A DNA stretch of 7,042 nt from Flavobacteriaceae bacterium (GTDB lineage Bacteria > Bacteroidota > Bacteroidia > Flavobacteriales > Flavobacteriaceae), in the NCBI GenBank assembly GCA_019090365.1, contig JAHRWC010000224.1, forward strand, positions 1-7,042. Reading direction: 5' to 3'. Below, one piece after another: positions 1 to 6,659 of the stretch. The number at the start of each line of letters is the position of its first letter. The first letter of the stretch is position 1. The notes under the pieces are model-generated. The model saw only the letters and a list, made by a program, of their open reading frames with translations, was not told the origin of the DNA and did no database searches. The position numbers and the translations under genes were made by a program.

Positions 1-51
1 AACCTATTTTTTTACGTAAAAAATAATTGGGTTTGGGGTATATGAAAAATC

Positions 52-76
52 GGGGTTATTCCTAGTAACCCCTTTT
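52..76 (+). terminator. Possible intrinsic terminator hairpin near the left edge
   Basis: GGGGTTA (52-58) pairs perfectly with TAACCCC (66-72) around a 7-nt loop. TTTT (73-76) follows, and a run of A precedes it. It sits 6 bases after the TGA at 43-45, which suits a terminator of an upstream reading frame. However, the same bases may be coding sequence of the disrupted membrane-protein gene. The T-tract is short, so the call is tentative. Confidence 0.35.
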
Positions 77-114
77 CGATAAAAAAATATACACTCAAAG
101 AGATTATTTTTGCT

Positions 115-1041
115 TTGGTGTTGATGATTTTAGGAGCTTTACCTTTCGTTATTACTTATTTTGGTAAAACAGACTCATTAGTACAATATGATCTTGCTTT
201 ATTTCAGAAAGCTTTTAATTCGAGAATTCCTCAATATTTCAGTGATCCTATTGTATTTATAAAAAAATGGGTTTCTTTTAAAAGCTTGTTTTTTATAATT
301 CCTTTAATAAGTTATATCTGTTATGCGTTTTTTTGGAGAAAAGAAGAAAGGAAAAAGGCGAGTATTCTTTTGCTGTTAACCATTTCATTAATCATTATCC
401 CTTCCATAAGTGTGTATGTAGAGAATAGTATTAATGATCTGTTTTCTACAAATATTAGAATGGCATTTCAAATAATTAGAGTCCAAAAATTGGCAATTGT
501 CCCTGGTTTTTTTGCATTAGGGTTTTTATCACTTAGTGTATTAAATTCTTATCCAAAAGCAAATAAAGTTTTGCCATGGATTACAATATCTTATATTATT
601 ATCGTAATTTTTTCAAATCAAAAAATGTTTAATAATATTCCATTTGTTTTAGATGATATTACGCGTAATATTTACCCAAGTATTTCAGAAGTTTTTAAAC
701 CAAGCAATGAAAAACTAAACGATTTCGATAAAATGGCTTTGTATATTGATGATAATACTCAAAAAGATGCTGTTTTTTATGGTTCTTATATGATCCGTTC
801 AGCATCAAAAAGATCTGTAGTATATGATAGAAAAGGAGCTTCCATATTAATTGAGGGAAATCCAAAAGCTTTAATAAATTGGTATCTTGATATGAAAATT
901 ATAAAACAATTAAAAGAAGCTAAAAAGATAGAATTCTTAAAAAGTAAGGGAGTAAATTATATTTTATCGTCAAACAATAGTTTTAATTCTAATTTATTGG
1001 TTCATAAAATTGGAAACCAACATTTATATAAAATTCAGTGA
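115..1041 (+). CDS. Polytopic membrane protein with DUF6798-like C-terminal domain; 5' end truncated or interrupted
   Basis: Seen: 308 residues from TTG115, with GTG118 and ATG124 as alternatives. Hydrophobic segments lie at about 1-16, 54-70, 82-101, 125-142 and 151-167. A soluble tail (about 168-308) contains NTQKDAVFYG, then SKRSVVYDRKG, then an INWYLDM segment. This order resembles the DUF6798 tail found on large bacterial membrane proteins of unknown function. The recognition is from memory of the pattern, with moderate confidence. Inferred: the gene is not intact here. The frame is open back to base 46 and encodes a Lys-rich stretch leading into the first helix, yet there is no ATG, GTG or TTG between 46 and 114. 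A TGA at 43-45 closes it. Family members as I remember them are longer and have more helices. The stop overlaps the next gene's first possible GTG, so the two are probably co-transcribed within the polysaccharide cluster. Function is unknown; it is a multi-spanning inner-membrane protein. Confidence 0.62.
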   Translation: MVLMILGALPFVITYFGKTDSLVQYDLALFQKAFNSRIPQYFSDPIVFIKKWVSFKSLFFIIPLISYICYAFFWRKEERKKASILLLLTISLIIIPSISVYVENSINDLFSTNIRMAFQIIRVQKLAIVPGFFALGFLSLSVLNSYPKANKVLPWITISYIIIVIFSNQKMFNNIPFVLDDITRNIYPSISEVFKPSNEKLNDFDKMALYIDDNTQKDAVFYGSYMIRSASKRSVVYDRKGASILIEGNPKALINWYLDMKIIKQLKEAKKIEFLKSKGVNYILSSNNSFNSNLLVHKIGNQHLYKIQ

Positions 1042-1046
1042 TTTTA

Positions 1047-2060
1047 GTGAAACACATTTTATACATAGGGAATAAGCTTTCAAATTCTGGAAGTAATGTT
1101 ACCTCCATTGAGACCTTAGGTACTTTTTTGAAAAATGAAGAATATCTTGTTGTTACATCCTCTTCTAAAAAGAATAAATTATTGAGAATGATTGATATGC
1201 TTTATTCTACCTATAAGTATTCAAATAAAGTCTCAAATGTTCTTATAGATACTTATAGTACACAAAATTTTTACTATGCAGTTTTAGTAGCTAAGTTTTG
1301 TAGAATATTACGTTTACCTTATATTCCTATATTAAGAGGAGGAATGCTTCCAAATCGGCTTAAAATGAGCCCTGAACTTTGTAAAAACCTATTTAATGGA
1401 GCTAAATATAATATAGCACCTTCAATGTATTTGTATGAAGCTTTTTCAAGAGAAGGATACTCAAATTTGAAATATATTCCGAATACTATAGCTATTGAAA
1501 AATATAATTTTTTACTTCGGAAAGAAATAAAAGCCAATCTTCTTTGGGTTCGTTCTTTTTCTGAAATTTACAACCCTCTTTTGGCAATAAAGATTGTTGA
1601 ATCACTTATCAAACAAAGTGTGAATGTAAGTTTGTGTATGGTAGGTCCAGATACTGGAGGATTATTAGAAGTATGTAAAAGAAAAGCTGAAGAGAAGAAT
1701 TTACCTATAACTTTCACAGGTAAATTGAGTAAAGAAGAATGGGTTGAGCTTTCTAAAAACTATAGTATTTTTATCAATACTACAAATTTTGACAACACTC
1801 CTGTAAGTGTTATTGAAGCGATGGCTCTCGGTTTACCAGTTGTATCGACTAATGTTGGAGGGATTCCTTTTTTAATAGATAATAATGAAACTGGTCTATT
1901 AGTACATCCAAATGATGAAAACCAATTTGTAGAGAAAATAAGATACCTTCTTGATAACCCTTTTGCAACTGAAAACCTTTCAGTTAACGCAAGAAAAACA
2001 GTTGAAACTTTTGATTGGGAAAAAGTAAAAACGAAATGGGATACTGTTTTAAGTGAATAA
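1047..2060 (+). CDS. Glycosyltransferase, GT4 family (GT-B fold), surface polysaccharide synthesis
   Basis: A cytoplasmic retaining sugar transferase of the glycosyl transferases group 1 type. It is expected to move a sugar from a nucleotide-sugar donor onto a lipid-linked glycan; donor and acceptor cannot be read from sequence. Numbering is from GTG1047 (337 residues). The N-terminal domain opens with a beta strand and loop (KHILYIGNKLS). The C-terminal donor-binding domain starts near LLWVRSF (about 165-171), followed by MVGPD (198-202) and FTGKLS. The catalytic-type signature is FDNTPVSVIEAMALG, then PVVSTNVGGIP. In it the usual E-x7-E is D249-x7-E257. Two GTG starts compete. GTG1038 overlaps the previous stop as GTGA and would add three residues. 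GTG1047 gives the start I remember for relatives (MKHILYIGNKL-like) and leaves a 5-nt gap. Length is normal. No transmembrane segment is seen. The next gene follows after 30 bp, so this is a mid-operon gene. Confidence 0.92.
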   Translation: MKHILYIGNKLSNSGSNVTSIETLGTFLKNEEYLVVTSSSKKNKLLRMIDMLYSTYKYSNKVSNVLIDTYSTQNFYYAVLVAKFCRILRLPYIPILRGGMLPNRLKMSPELCKNLFNGAKYNIAPSMYLYEAFSREGYSNLKYIPNTIAIEKYNFLLRKEIKANLLWVRSFSEIYNPLLAIKIVESLIKQSVNVSLCMVGPDTGGLLEVCKRKAEEKNLPITFTGKLSKEEWVELSKNYSIFINTTNFDNTPVSVIEAMALGLPVVSTNVGGIPFLIDNNETGLLVHPNDENQFVEKIRYLLDNPFATENLSVNARKTVETFDWEKVKTKWDTVLSE

Positions 2061-2090
2061 TCCTTATTTTTAACCAACTAAATCTAACCA

Positions 2091-3485
2091 ATGACTCAAA
2101 AGTCAAATATACATTTTGATATTTCTGAGAGGAAAGTGCTATTACGTTTTTTTGATGTAGTAAGTGTTTTATTTCTACTGTATTTAGTAGGATTGGTTTT
2201 TGATTTCGATTACTTCAAAATAAACTCACAGCACTGGGTGTGGTCAATTGTGTTAGGTGTTTATCTAACTATTTTTGCAACTATTTTTGAGCTTTATAAC
2301 CTTCAAAAAGCAAGCAAATTTGAAGTAGTAATTCAAAATATAATATTGACCTCTTCTGTAACTGTTTTATTCTATTTATTAACACCATTTTTTACTCCAG
2401 AGCTTCCTGAAAATCGTTTGCAAATCATATATTTCTATATTTCAGTAAACCTTTCTTTGTTCATTTGGCGATATGCTTACATCGTATTAATTTCTGCACC
2501 AAGGTTTTTTAAAAGAGTATTGCTTTTGTGTAATGAAAAGGATTTAAATTCTATAATTGCTTCTTTACAAAAATCAGATCCTAACTATAAAGTAATTGGG
2601 TTTATAAATACAAGTAATCAAACTTATAAGGGTGAGTTTTCAAGTGAAGTATTAAAATTTGGGAAAAGAGATATTTCAGATATTGTGATAGAACATACGA
2701 TTTCTGAAATCGTTGTCGCAAGCCCCCAAGCTGAAGGGATTTCAGTGATGTTGTATAATCAACTAATAAACTTACTTGAAAATGGAGTAGCTATTAGAGA
2801 ATATACACAGGTGTATGAAGAAATAACACATCGTGTGCCTGTACAGCATGTGGATAAAGATTTTTATAGGTATTTTCCATTTAGTAGAAGTAATCAGAAT
2901 AAACTATATCTCTTTTTTCATAGAGTTTTAGATTTGGTCTTTTCAGTATTAGGATTAATATTTGGATTGATTATTTTACCTATTTTGCTAATAGGAAACC
3001 TTTTTGCAAATAAGGGACCATTGTTTTATTTTCAAGAACGCGTAGGAAGAAATGGAAAGCCTTTTAAAATTTATAAACTACGAAGTATGGTTGTAAATGC
3101 CGAAAAGGATGGTGCAAAATTTGCTTCAAAAGGAGATAGTCGAGTAACAAAGTTTGGTCGATTTTTACGTAAATCTAGATTCGATGAAATTCCACAATTT
3201 ATAAATGTAATTAAAGGTGAAATGAGTGTGATTGGTCCTCGACCTGAACGTCCTGTTTTTGTTGAGCAACTTTCTGTTCAAATTCCTTTTTATGAAATTA
3301 GGCATATTGTTAAACCTGGAGTAACTGGTTGGGCGCAGGTTAATGCAAAGTATGGAGAGTCTCAAGATGATTCTTTAGAAAAGCTACAATACGATTTATA
3401 TTATATAAAACACAGAAGCTTTTTTCTCGATATCAATATTGTATTTAAAACACTGAGTACGATCATTTTCTTCAGAGGGCAATAA
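2091..3485 (+). CDS. Exopolysaccharide biosynthesis polyprenyl glycosylphosphotransferase (initiating sugar transferase, WbaP/WcaJ type)
   Basis: Transfers a sugar 1-phosphate from a UDP-sugar to undecaprenyl phosphate at the inner membrane, the first step of a lipid-linked glycan. The particular sugar is not predictable. Numbering from ATG2091 (464 residues, normal for the family): four N-terminal helices lie at about 15-37, 49-69, 82-100 and 110-134. A Rossmann-like CoA-binding-type domain covers about 140-260. A hydrophobic, probably re-entrant, segment lies at about 280-305. The C-terminal bacterial sugar transferase domain follows. It contains GPLFYFQERVG (309-319), a KIYKLRSM block, the catalytic-type dyad D365-E366 in SRFDEIPQ, the phosphate-binding type motif IGPRPE (381-386), and KPGVTGWAQV. 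In the middle domain the nucleotide-binding strand reads VLLLCNEKD (143-151) and lacks the usual Gly-rich turn. The gene lies 30 bp after the glycosyltransferase, with no Shine-Dalgarno, as usual for Bacteroidota. It is the last gene of the + strand cluster. Confidence 0.95.
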   Translation: MTQKSNIHFDISERKVLLRFFDVVSVLFLLYLVGLVFDFDYFKINSQHWVWSIVLGVYLTIFATIFELYNLQKASKFEVVIQNIILTSSVTVLFYLLTPFFTPELPENRLQIIYFYISVNLSLFIWRYAYIVLISAPRFFKRVLLLCNEKDLNSIIASLQKSDPNYKVIGFINTSNQTYKGEFSSEVLKFGKRDISDIVIEHTISEIVVASPQAEGISVMLYNQLINLLENGVAIREYTQVYEEITHRVPVQHVDKDFYRYFPFSRSNQNKLYLFFHRVLDLVFSVLGLIFGLIILPILLIGNLFANKGPLFYFQERVGRNGKPFKIYKLRSMVVNAEKDGAKFASKGDSRVTKFGRFLRKSRFDEIPQFINVIKGEMSVIGPRPERPVFVEQLSVQIPFYEIRHIVKPGVTGWAQVNAKYGESQDDSLEKLQYDLYYIKHRSFFLDINIVFKTLSTIIFFRGQ

Positions 3486-3503
3486 AAAATAAGTCTATTT
3501 TTT
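3484..3503. terminator. A/T-only inverted repeat between convergent operons, candidate weak bidirectional terminator
   Basis: AAAAAATA (3484-3491) and TATTTTTT (3496-3503) form a perfect 8-bp inverted repeat around the loop AGTC. It overlaps the TAA of the sugar transferase (3483-3485) and the TAG of the opposing gene (3495-3497). A T-run lies on the 3' side in both orientations. The stem has no G-C pair, so it would be weak. The placement is what suggests termination. Confidence 0.4.
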
Positions 3504-4679
3504 GAGTGTAGATATGATGTAGATATATCTAATTCCTAGCGCAATAAACAATGGTATAAGAGCGATAGCAAATCCTTGTACTCCTGTCATCCAATGTAAA
3601 CATATTAAGAAAATCATCAATACTAAAAAGATGAGGTATTTTCTTATCCAAGGCTTTGGATTCTTTTTAGCAATTGCAAAACATAAAAGGATATTAAATG
3701 GAAACGCCCATAGCAAGTTGTAATTATTTGCTGTGGATGAATGATCAGTCGCAAGCCATAACAAAAATATAAACAACCCGATTAATCCAGTTATAAAAAA
3801 TATAGAAGCATCTAAATACCTACTACGTGTATTTTTTTTATAATCCTTAAAAGTTATAAAAAGAATTAGCAAGCTGATTAAACCAAAAAGAAATAGAGGA
3901 GAGGTGAAAAAATTAATTTTTGACTTCGTTTCTTTATTCTGAAATAATACAATTGTTTTTTTTACTAAATCTTCAGAAGTACCATTTCTATTTATCGAAG
4001 CATTTTCAGCTCCTTTGTATATGTATTCTGGTAAAAATTGATAATCTAATGGAGGTGCTTTTTTATCTACAACCGCTCCAATTGCAACGTCCATTCCAAA
4101 ACTTCCCCAAGTATTTGAGTGAACATTTTTCTGAATTAATTCTCGGTACGAATAATCTTCAGTAATGTAAGAGTCATCGTAGACAAGGTTTTCTCCAATC
4201 ACTTCAGTTAAAACATCTCTAATTTTTGTGGCACAATTATCATAAAAGAAATCATATAAATAATCTCTGTTTTCGGGTTTAGCATTGTTCTGAAGAAACT
4301 CAAATAGAGCTTGTTTCTCTTCATTTGTAATAGCTAATTGTTGTTCTTTAACAAATCTGTTTTGTCTTTTATAATAATCGAAAAATGGTCCAAAATTGCC
4401 GGTATCTAATTTATAAAGTAATTTTCCTTGAGCAAATTTTGTGTAAAAATTCGGCGTGTTAAAGTCATACACTCCAAAATTATAAATAAGATCTAATCTT
4501 TTTTCTGAATCCTTTATTCTGAATGCACTATGCCCAAACGAATCATATAATTGTTTTCCTGGACCAATAGTTAAAATACTAACTTCTGTATTTTCAGAAA
4601 GAGAAATTTCTTGAGCGCTTATTTTATTTGAAAATAAGAATGAAAGTAAAAGTAAAAATAGAATGTAGTTTTTATTCAC
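3495..4679 (-). CDS. DUF4105 / Lnb-type protein, candidate lipoprotein N-acyltransferase
   Basis: 394 residues from GTG4679. The previous gene's TAA is 5 bases upstream, and no ATG or TTG in frame precedes this GTG. A signal peptide covers about 1-22 (SAQ then EIS). A periplasmic DUF4105 domain covers about 30-240, with DSFGHSAFRI (His50) and FFYDNCATKIRD (Cys149). These look like the Cys/His pair of a papain-like fold. Five membrane helices follow at about 258-278, 288-310, 320-337, 345-362 and 367-389. Family knowledge: the Bacteroides protein Lnb, from the DUF4105 group, adds the N-terminal acyl chain to lipoproteins where Lnt is missing. The full architecture seen here matches that family, but DUF4105 proteins have paralogues, so the specific activity is inferred. 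It is translated with the PorV-type gene and probably translationally coupled to it. It would act at the periplasmic face of the inner membrane. Confidence 0.88.
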   Translation of the reverse strand: MNKNYILFLLLLSFLFSNKISAQEISLSENTEVSILTIGPGKQLYDSFGHSAFRIKDSEKRLDLIYNFGVYDFNTPNFYTKFAQGKLLYKLDTGNFGPFFDYYKRQNRFVKEQQLAITNEEKQALFEFLQNNAKPENRDYLYDFFYDNCATKIRDVLTEVIGENLVYDDSYITEDYSYRELIQKNVHSNTWGSFGMDVAIGAVVDKKAPPLDYQFLPEYIYKGAENASINRNGTSEDLVKKTIVLFQNKETKSKINFFTSPLFLFGLISLLILFITFKDYKKNTRSRYLDASIFFITGLIGLFIFLLWLATDHSSTANNYNLLWAFPFNILLCFAIAKKNPKPWIRKYLIFLVLMIFLICLHWMTGVQGFAIALIPLFIALGIRYIYIISTLKK

Positions 4680-4684
4680 TGGTT

Positions 4685-5779
4685 TTATCTAAAAATTCCC
4701 CAATCAATTTTAACAGAAAACACATTTGAATATAAGGCAGCACTTTGATCGCCAATGTCTGTTAGTGCGTAATCTACTTGAATTCCTTTGTATTTAAACC
4801 CTACACCAATATTTGGTTGAAATCCAAGAGATTCACTACCATCTAATTGGGTAACATTTTGAAAGTTTCCAACTCCAGCTCTTACAAAAACAAGATCGAT
4901 ATAACCAAACTCCAGTCCTGCTGAAGGTGTCATACTTGCAAATGAATTAGAAATAATATCATTAGTTTCAGCAAAACGAAAGTTGAAATCAACTTCAGCT
5001 AAAAGAACATAATCATAATGGAATACAAATTTTCTAGCAATTCCTAACTGTAATTTAGGTAATGTAATTTCAGTGGTTTCTGGTAATTCTTGGTTTTGAC
5101 CTTCAATAGCTCCAGATATTTCAGCAAATTTATCTTCATCAATTGCCCATGAATTAAATGTCGTTGTTATATCACGAGCCATCAATCCAATATTCCAATC
5201 GTTTTTCTTGAATTGTATTCCAACGTCAATACCAAATCCCCAAGAAGAAGCAAAATCACCAATAATACGACGAATCACTTTGGCATTTGCACCAATATTG
5301 AAACCATCTAAAGGTAGTTCGCGTGCATATGAAAATGTTAATCCGTAATCAGCAGTTGAAAATAAACTAATACGGTTATAATCAATATTACCTTGATCAT
5401 CAATTAATTGTGTGGTATTTAAAATGTCATCTACTCCAAAACGAATTATAGAAAATGCCATTGCACTTCTATTATCTAAAGGCATTGCAAAACCTGCATA
5501 GTCATATGTGGCAATATTTGCAAAGTAGGAGGAATGCATTAATGATATTTGTTTGTCTTCTAAACCAACAAGTCCAGCAGGATTCCAATAACCAGAGTTT
5601 ACGTCGTTAGACGAAGCTACAACTGCATTGGCCATACCAAAAGCTGCTGCATCAACACCAATATTCATAAATTCATTTGAATATTTTCGTACGGTTTGAC
5701 CTTGTGAACTAAAAGTACAAAACGCTATTACAATAAATAAAATCTTCTTCAAGCTATTAATTTTAAGCAAATATCTCAC
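4685..5779 (-). CDS. PorV/PorQ-family outer-membrane beta-barrel protein (type IX secretion-associated family, PorV2-like)
   Basis: 364 residues from GTG5779. No ATG in frame exists between the upstream stop (5828-5830) and this codon. TTG at 5750-5752 (residue 10) is a weaker alternative. A Sec signal peptide covers about 1-28 (LKKILFIVIAFC, then SSQGQ). C21 is preceded by Phe, so this is not a lipobox. The mature start has the family block VDAAAFGMANAVVASSND, then GYWNPAGL (WNPAGL 65-70). This is the FadL-like N-terminal region of PorV/PorQ proteins. The rest alternates polar and hydrophobic residues as in a beta-barrel, and ends in an aromatic-rich strand (VFSVKIDWGIFR). Family knowledge: PorV carries type IX secretion cargo to the surface attachment complex. 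PorQ and PorV2-type relatives are less well defined, so I do not assign a symbol. It is the first gene of the two-gene operon with the DUF4105 gene. No match to the Bacteroidota TAnnTTTG promoter was found upstream. Confidence 0.83.
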   Translation of the reverse strand: MRYLLKINSLKKILFIVIAFCTFSSQGQTVRKYSNEFMNIGVDAAAFGMANAVVASSNDVNSGYWNPAGLVGLEDKQISLMHSSYFANIATYDYAGFAMPLDNRSAMAFSIIRFGVDDILNTTQLIDDQGNIDYNRISLFSTADYGLTFSYARELPLDGFNIGANAKVIRRIIGDFASSWGFGIDVGIQFKKNDWNIGLMARDITTTFNSWAIDEDKFAEISGAIEGQNQELPETTEITLPKLQLGIARKFVFHYDYVLLAEVDFNFRFAETNDIISNSFASMTPSAGLEFGYIDLVFVRAGVGNFQNVTQLDGSESLGFQPNIGVGFKYKGIQVDYALTDIGDQSAALYSNVFSVKIDWGIFR

Positions 5780-5879
5780 TATTTTACAGATAATAAAACT
5801 ATAAAATTTAATACATATTGCATTATCTTAGTAATAGACGTAAATACTTTTATATTTTTACACTTTATTGTCACAAATT
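5780..5879. other. Divergent intergenic region (PorV-type gene / pssA)
   Basis: About 100 bp of very A/T-rich DNA that must hold promoters for both directions. I find no exact Bacteroidota -7 element (TAnnTTTG). The nearest match for pssA is TACTTTTA at 5845-5852, with a TTG at 5818-5820 but a 24-nt gap, longer than usual. For the - strand gene, TAAATTTT (complement of 5804-5811) differs at one base and has no convincing -33 partner. No ribosome binding site is visible for either gene. Confidence 0.4.
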
Positions 5880-6623
5880 ATGATAAAACAAATACCTAAT
5901 ATAATTACTTCCATGAATCTGCTTTGTGGTTGTGTAGCTGTATTTTTTGCCGTTTCAGGAGATTTGGTCACCGCATCCATTTTTGCTTTCCTTGGTATTT
6001 TTTTCGATTTTTTTGATGGACTAGCAGCTCGATTGCTAAATGCGCATAGTGAAATTGGTTTGCAATTCGATTCATTAGCCGATATGATTACAAGTGGATT
6101 AGTACCTAGTATAGTAATGGTACAGTTAATAAGTCAATCTATTACTGGTGAAACATTACAAGTTGAAAGTTTAAGCTCAACTTCAGATTGGAATACAACT
6201 TTTGTTAATTATATTCCATTTATTGGTTTATTAATTGCTTTGGCTTCTGGGTTTCGATTGGCTAAATTTAATGTAGATACAAGACAAACCAATAGTTTTA
6301 TAGGGTTACCAACACCTGCCAATACTTTGCTTATTTTAAGTTTACCTTTAATATTAGCATTTCAAAATTCTGAGCTTATTACTAGTATATTTTTAAATCA
6401 ATGGTTTTTAATTGGGCTAACAGTATTGTGTAGTATTTTATTAAATGCTGAATTGCCCTTATTTGCTTTAAAATTTAAAACGTGGGATTTTGCATCTAAT
6501 AAGATTAGATATTTCTTTTTATTGCTTTCAGTAATTGCAATAGTATTTTTAAAGTTTATAGCAATTCCAGTAGTAATATTATTATATATCTTACTTTCTT
6601 TATTTCAGAAGAAAGAAGCATAA
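5880..6623 (+). CDS. pssA: CDP-diacylglycerol--serine O-phosphatidyltransferase (phosphatidylserine synthase)
   Basis: Joins CDP-diacylglycerol and L-serine to give phosphatidylserine and CMP, the entry to phosphatidylethanolamine, at the inner membrane. I chose ATG5880 (247 residues) because it gives MIKQIPNIITSMNLLCGC, the start expected for flavobacterial PssA. A TTG at 5868 would add only four residues. The CDP-alcohol phosphotransferase signature is complete: D43, then D46-G47-x2-A50-R51-x8-G60-x3-D64-x3-D68. Six or so hydrophobic segments cover most of the protein, and the C-terminus is short and basic (QKKEA). The N-terminal NxxTxxNLxCG pattern and the length fit the integral-membrane (type II) PssA rather than the E. 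coli peripheral type. It is a single gene, divergent from the PorV-type operon and convergent with the gene at the right edge. The + strand has no T-run after the shared hairpin, so its own terminator is not obvious. Confidence 0.95.
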   Translation: MIKQIPNIITSMNLLCGCVAVFFAVSGDLVTASIFAFLGIFFDFFDGLAARLLNAHSEIGLQFDSLADMITSGLVPSIVMVQLISQSITGETLQVESLSSTSDWNTTFVNYIPFIGLLIALASGFRLAKFNVDTRQTNSFIGLPTPANTLLILSLPLILAFQNSELITSIFLNQWFLIGLTVLCSILLNAELPLFALKFKTWDFASNKIRYFFLLLSVIAIVFLKFIAIPVVILLYILLSLFQKKEA

Positions 6624-6648
6624 AAAAGCCCTAATATATTATTAGGGC
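6622..6648 (-). terminator. Intrinsic terminator for the - strand CarboxypepD_reg-like gene
   Basis: GCCCTAAT (6628-6635) and ATTAGGGC (6641-6648) form a perfect 8-bp stem with a 5-nt loop. On the - strand it is followed at once by six T (complement of 6622-6627), and it starts 11 bases after that gene's TAG. On the + strand the hairpin is followed by CAACCTCC, so it is oriented for the - strand. Its T-run overlaps the last bases of the pssA stop codon. Confidence 0.85.
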
Positions 6649-6659
6649 CAACCTCCAAA

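Noticed and set aside
1319..1537. Antisense open frame of 72 codons within the glycosyltransferase gene
   Set aside because: It lies opposite a clearly coding, motif-bearing gene and shows no recognisable domain; A/T-rich shadow.
1760..2077. Antisense open frame of 105 codons over the end of the glycosyltransferase gene
   Set aside because: It is complementary to the EAMALG and STNVGG coding region and its composition follows from that; not a gene.
3165..3365. Antisense open frame within the sugar transferase catalytic domain
   Set aside because: It overlaps conserved catalytic codons on the other strand; shadow only.
3920..4165. + strand open frame of 81 codons within the DUF4105 gene
   Set aside because: It is opposite the DUF4105 coding sequence, with no own promoter, motif or neighbour logic.
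5717..5730. Possible lipoprotein signal (Cys at residue 21 of the PorV-type protein)
   Set aside because: Phe precedes the Cys, which does not fit a lipobox, and the family is an outer-membrane barrel with a Sec signal peptide.
5818..5852. Bacteroidota-type promoter for pssA (TTG and TACTTTTA)
   Set aside because: One mismatch in the -7 element and a 24-nt spacer; too weak to list as a promoter.
5868..5879. TTG start for pssA four codons upstream
   Set aside because: ATG5880 gives the N-terminus expected for the family; TTG adds no conserved residues.
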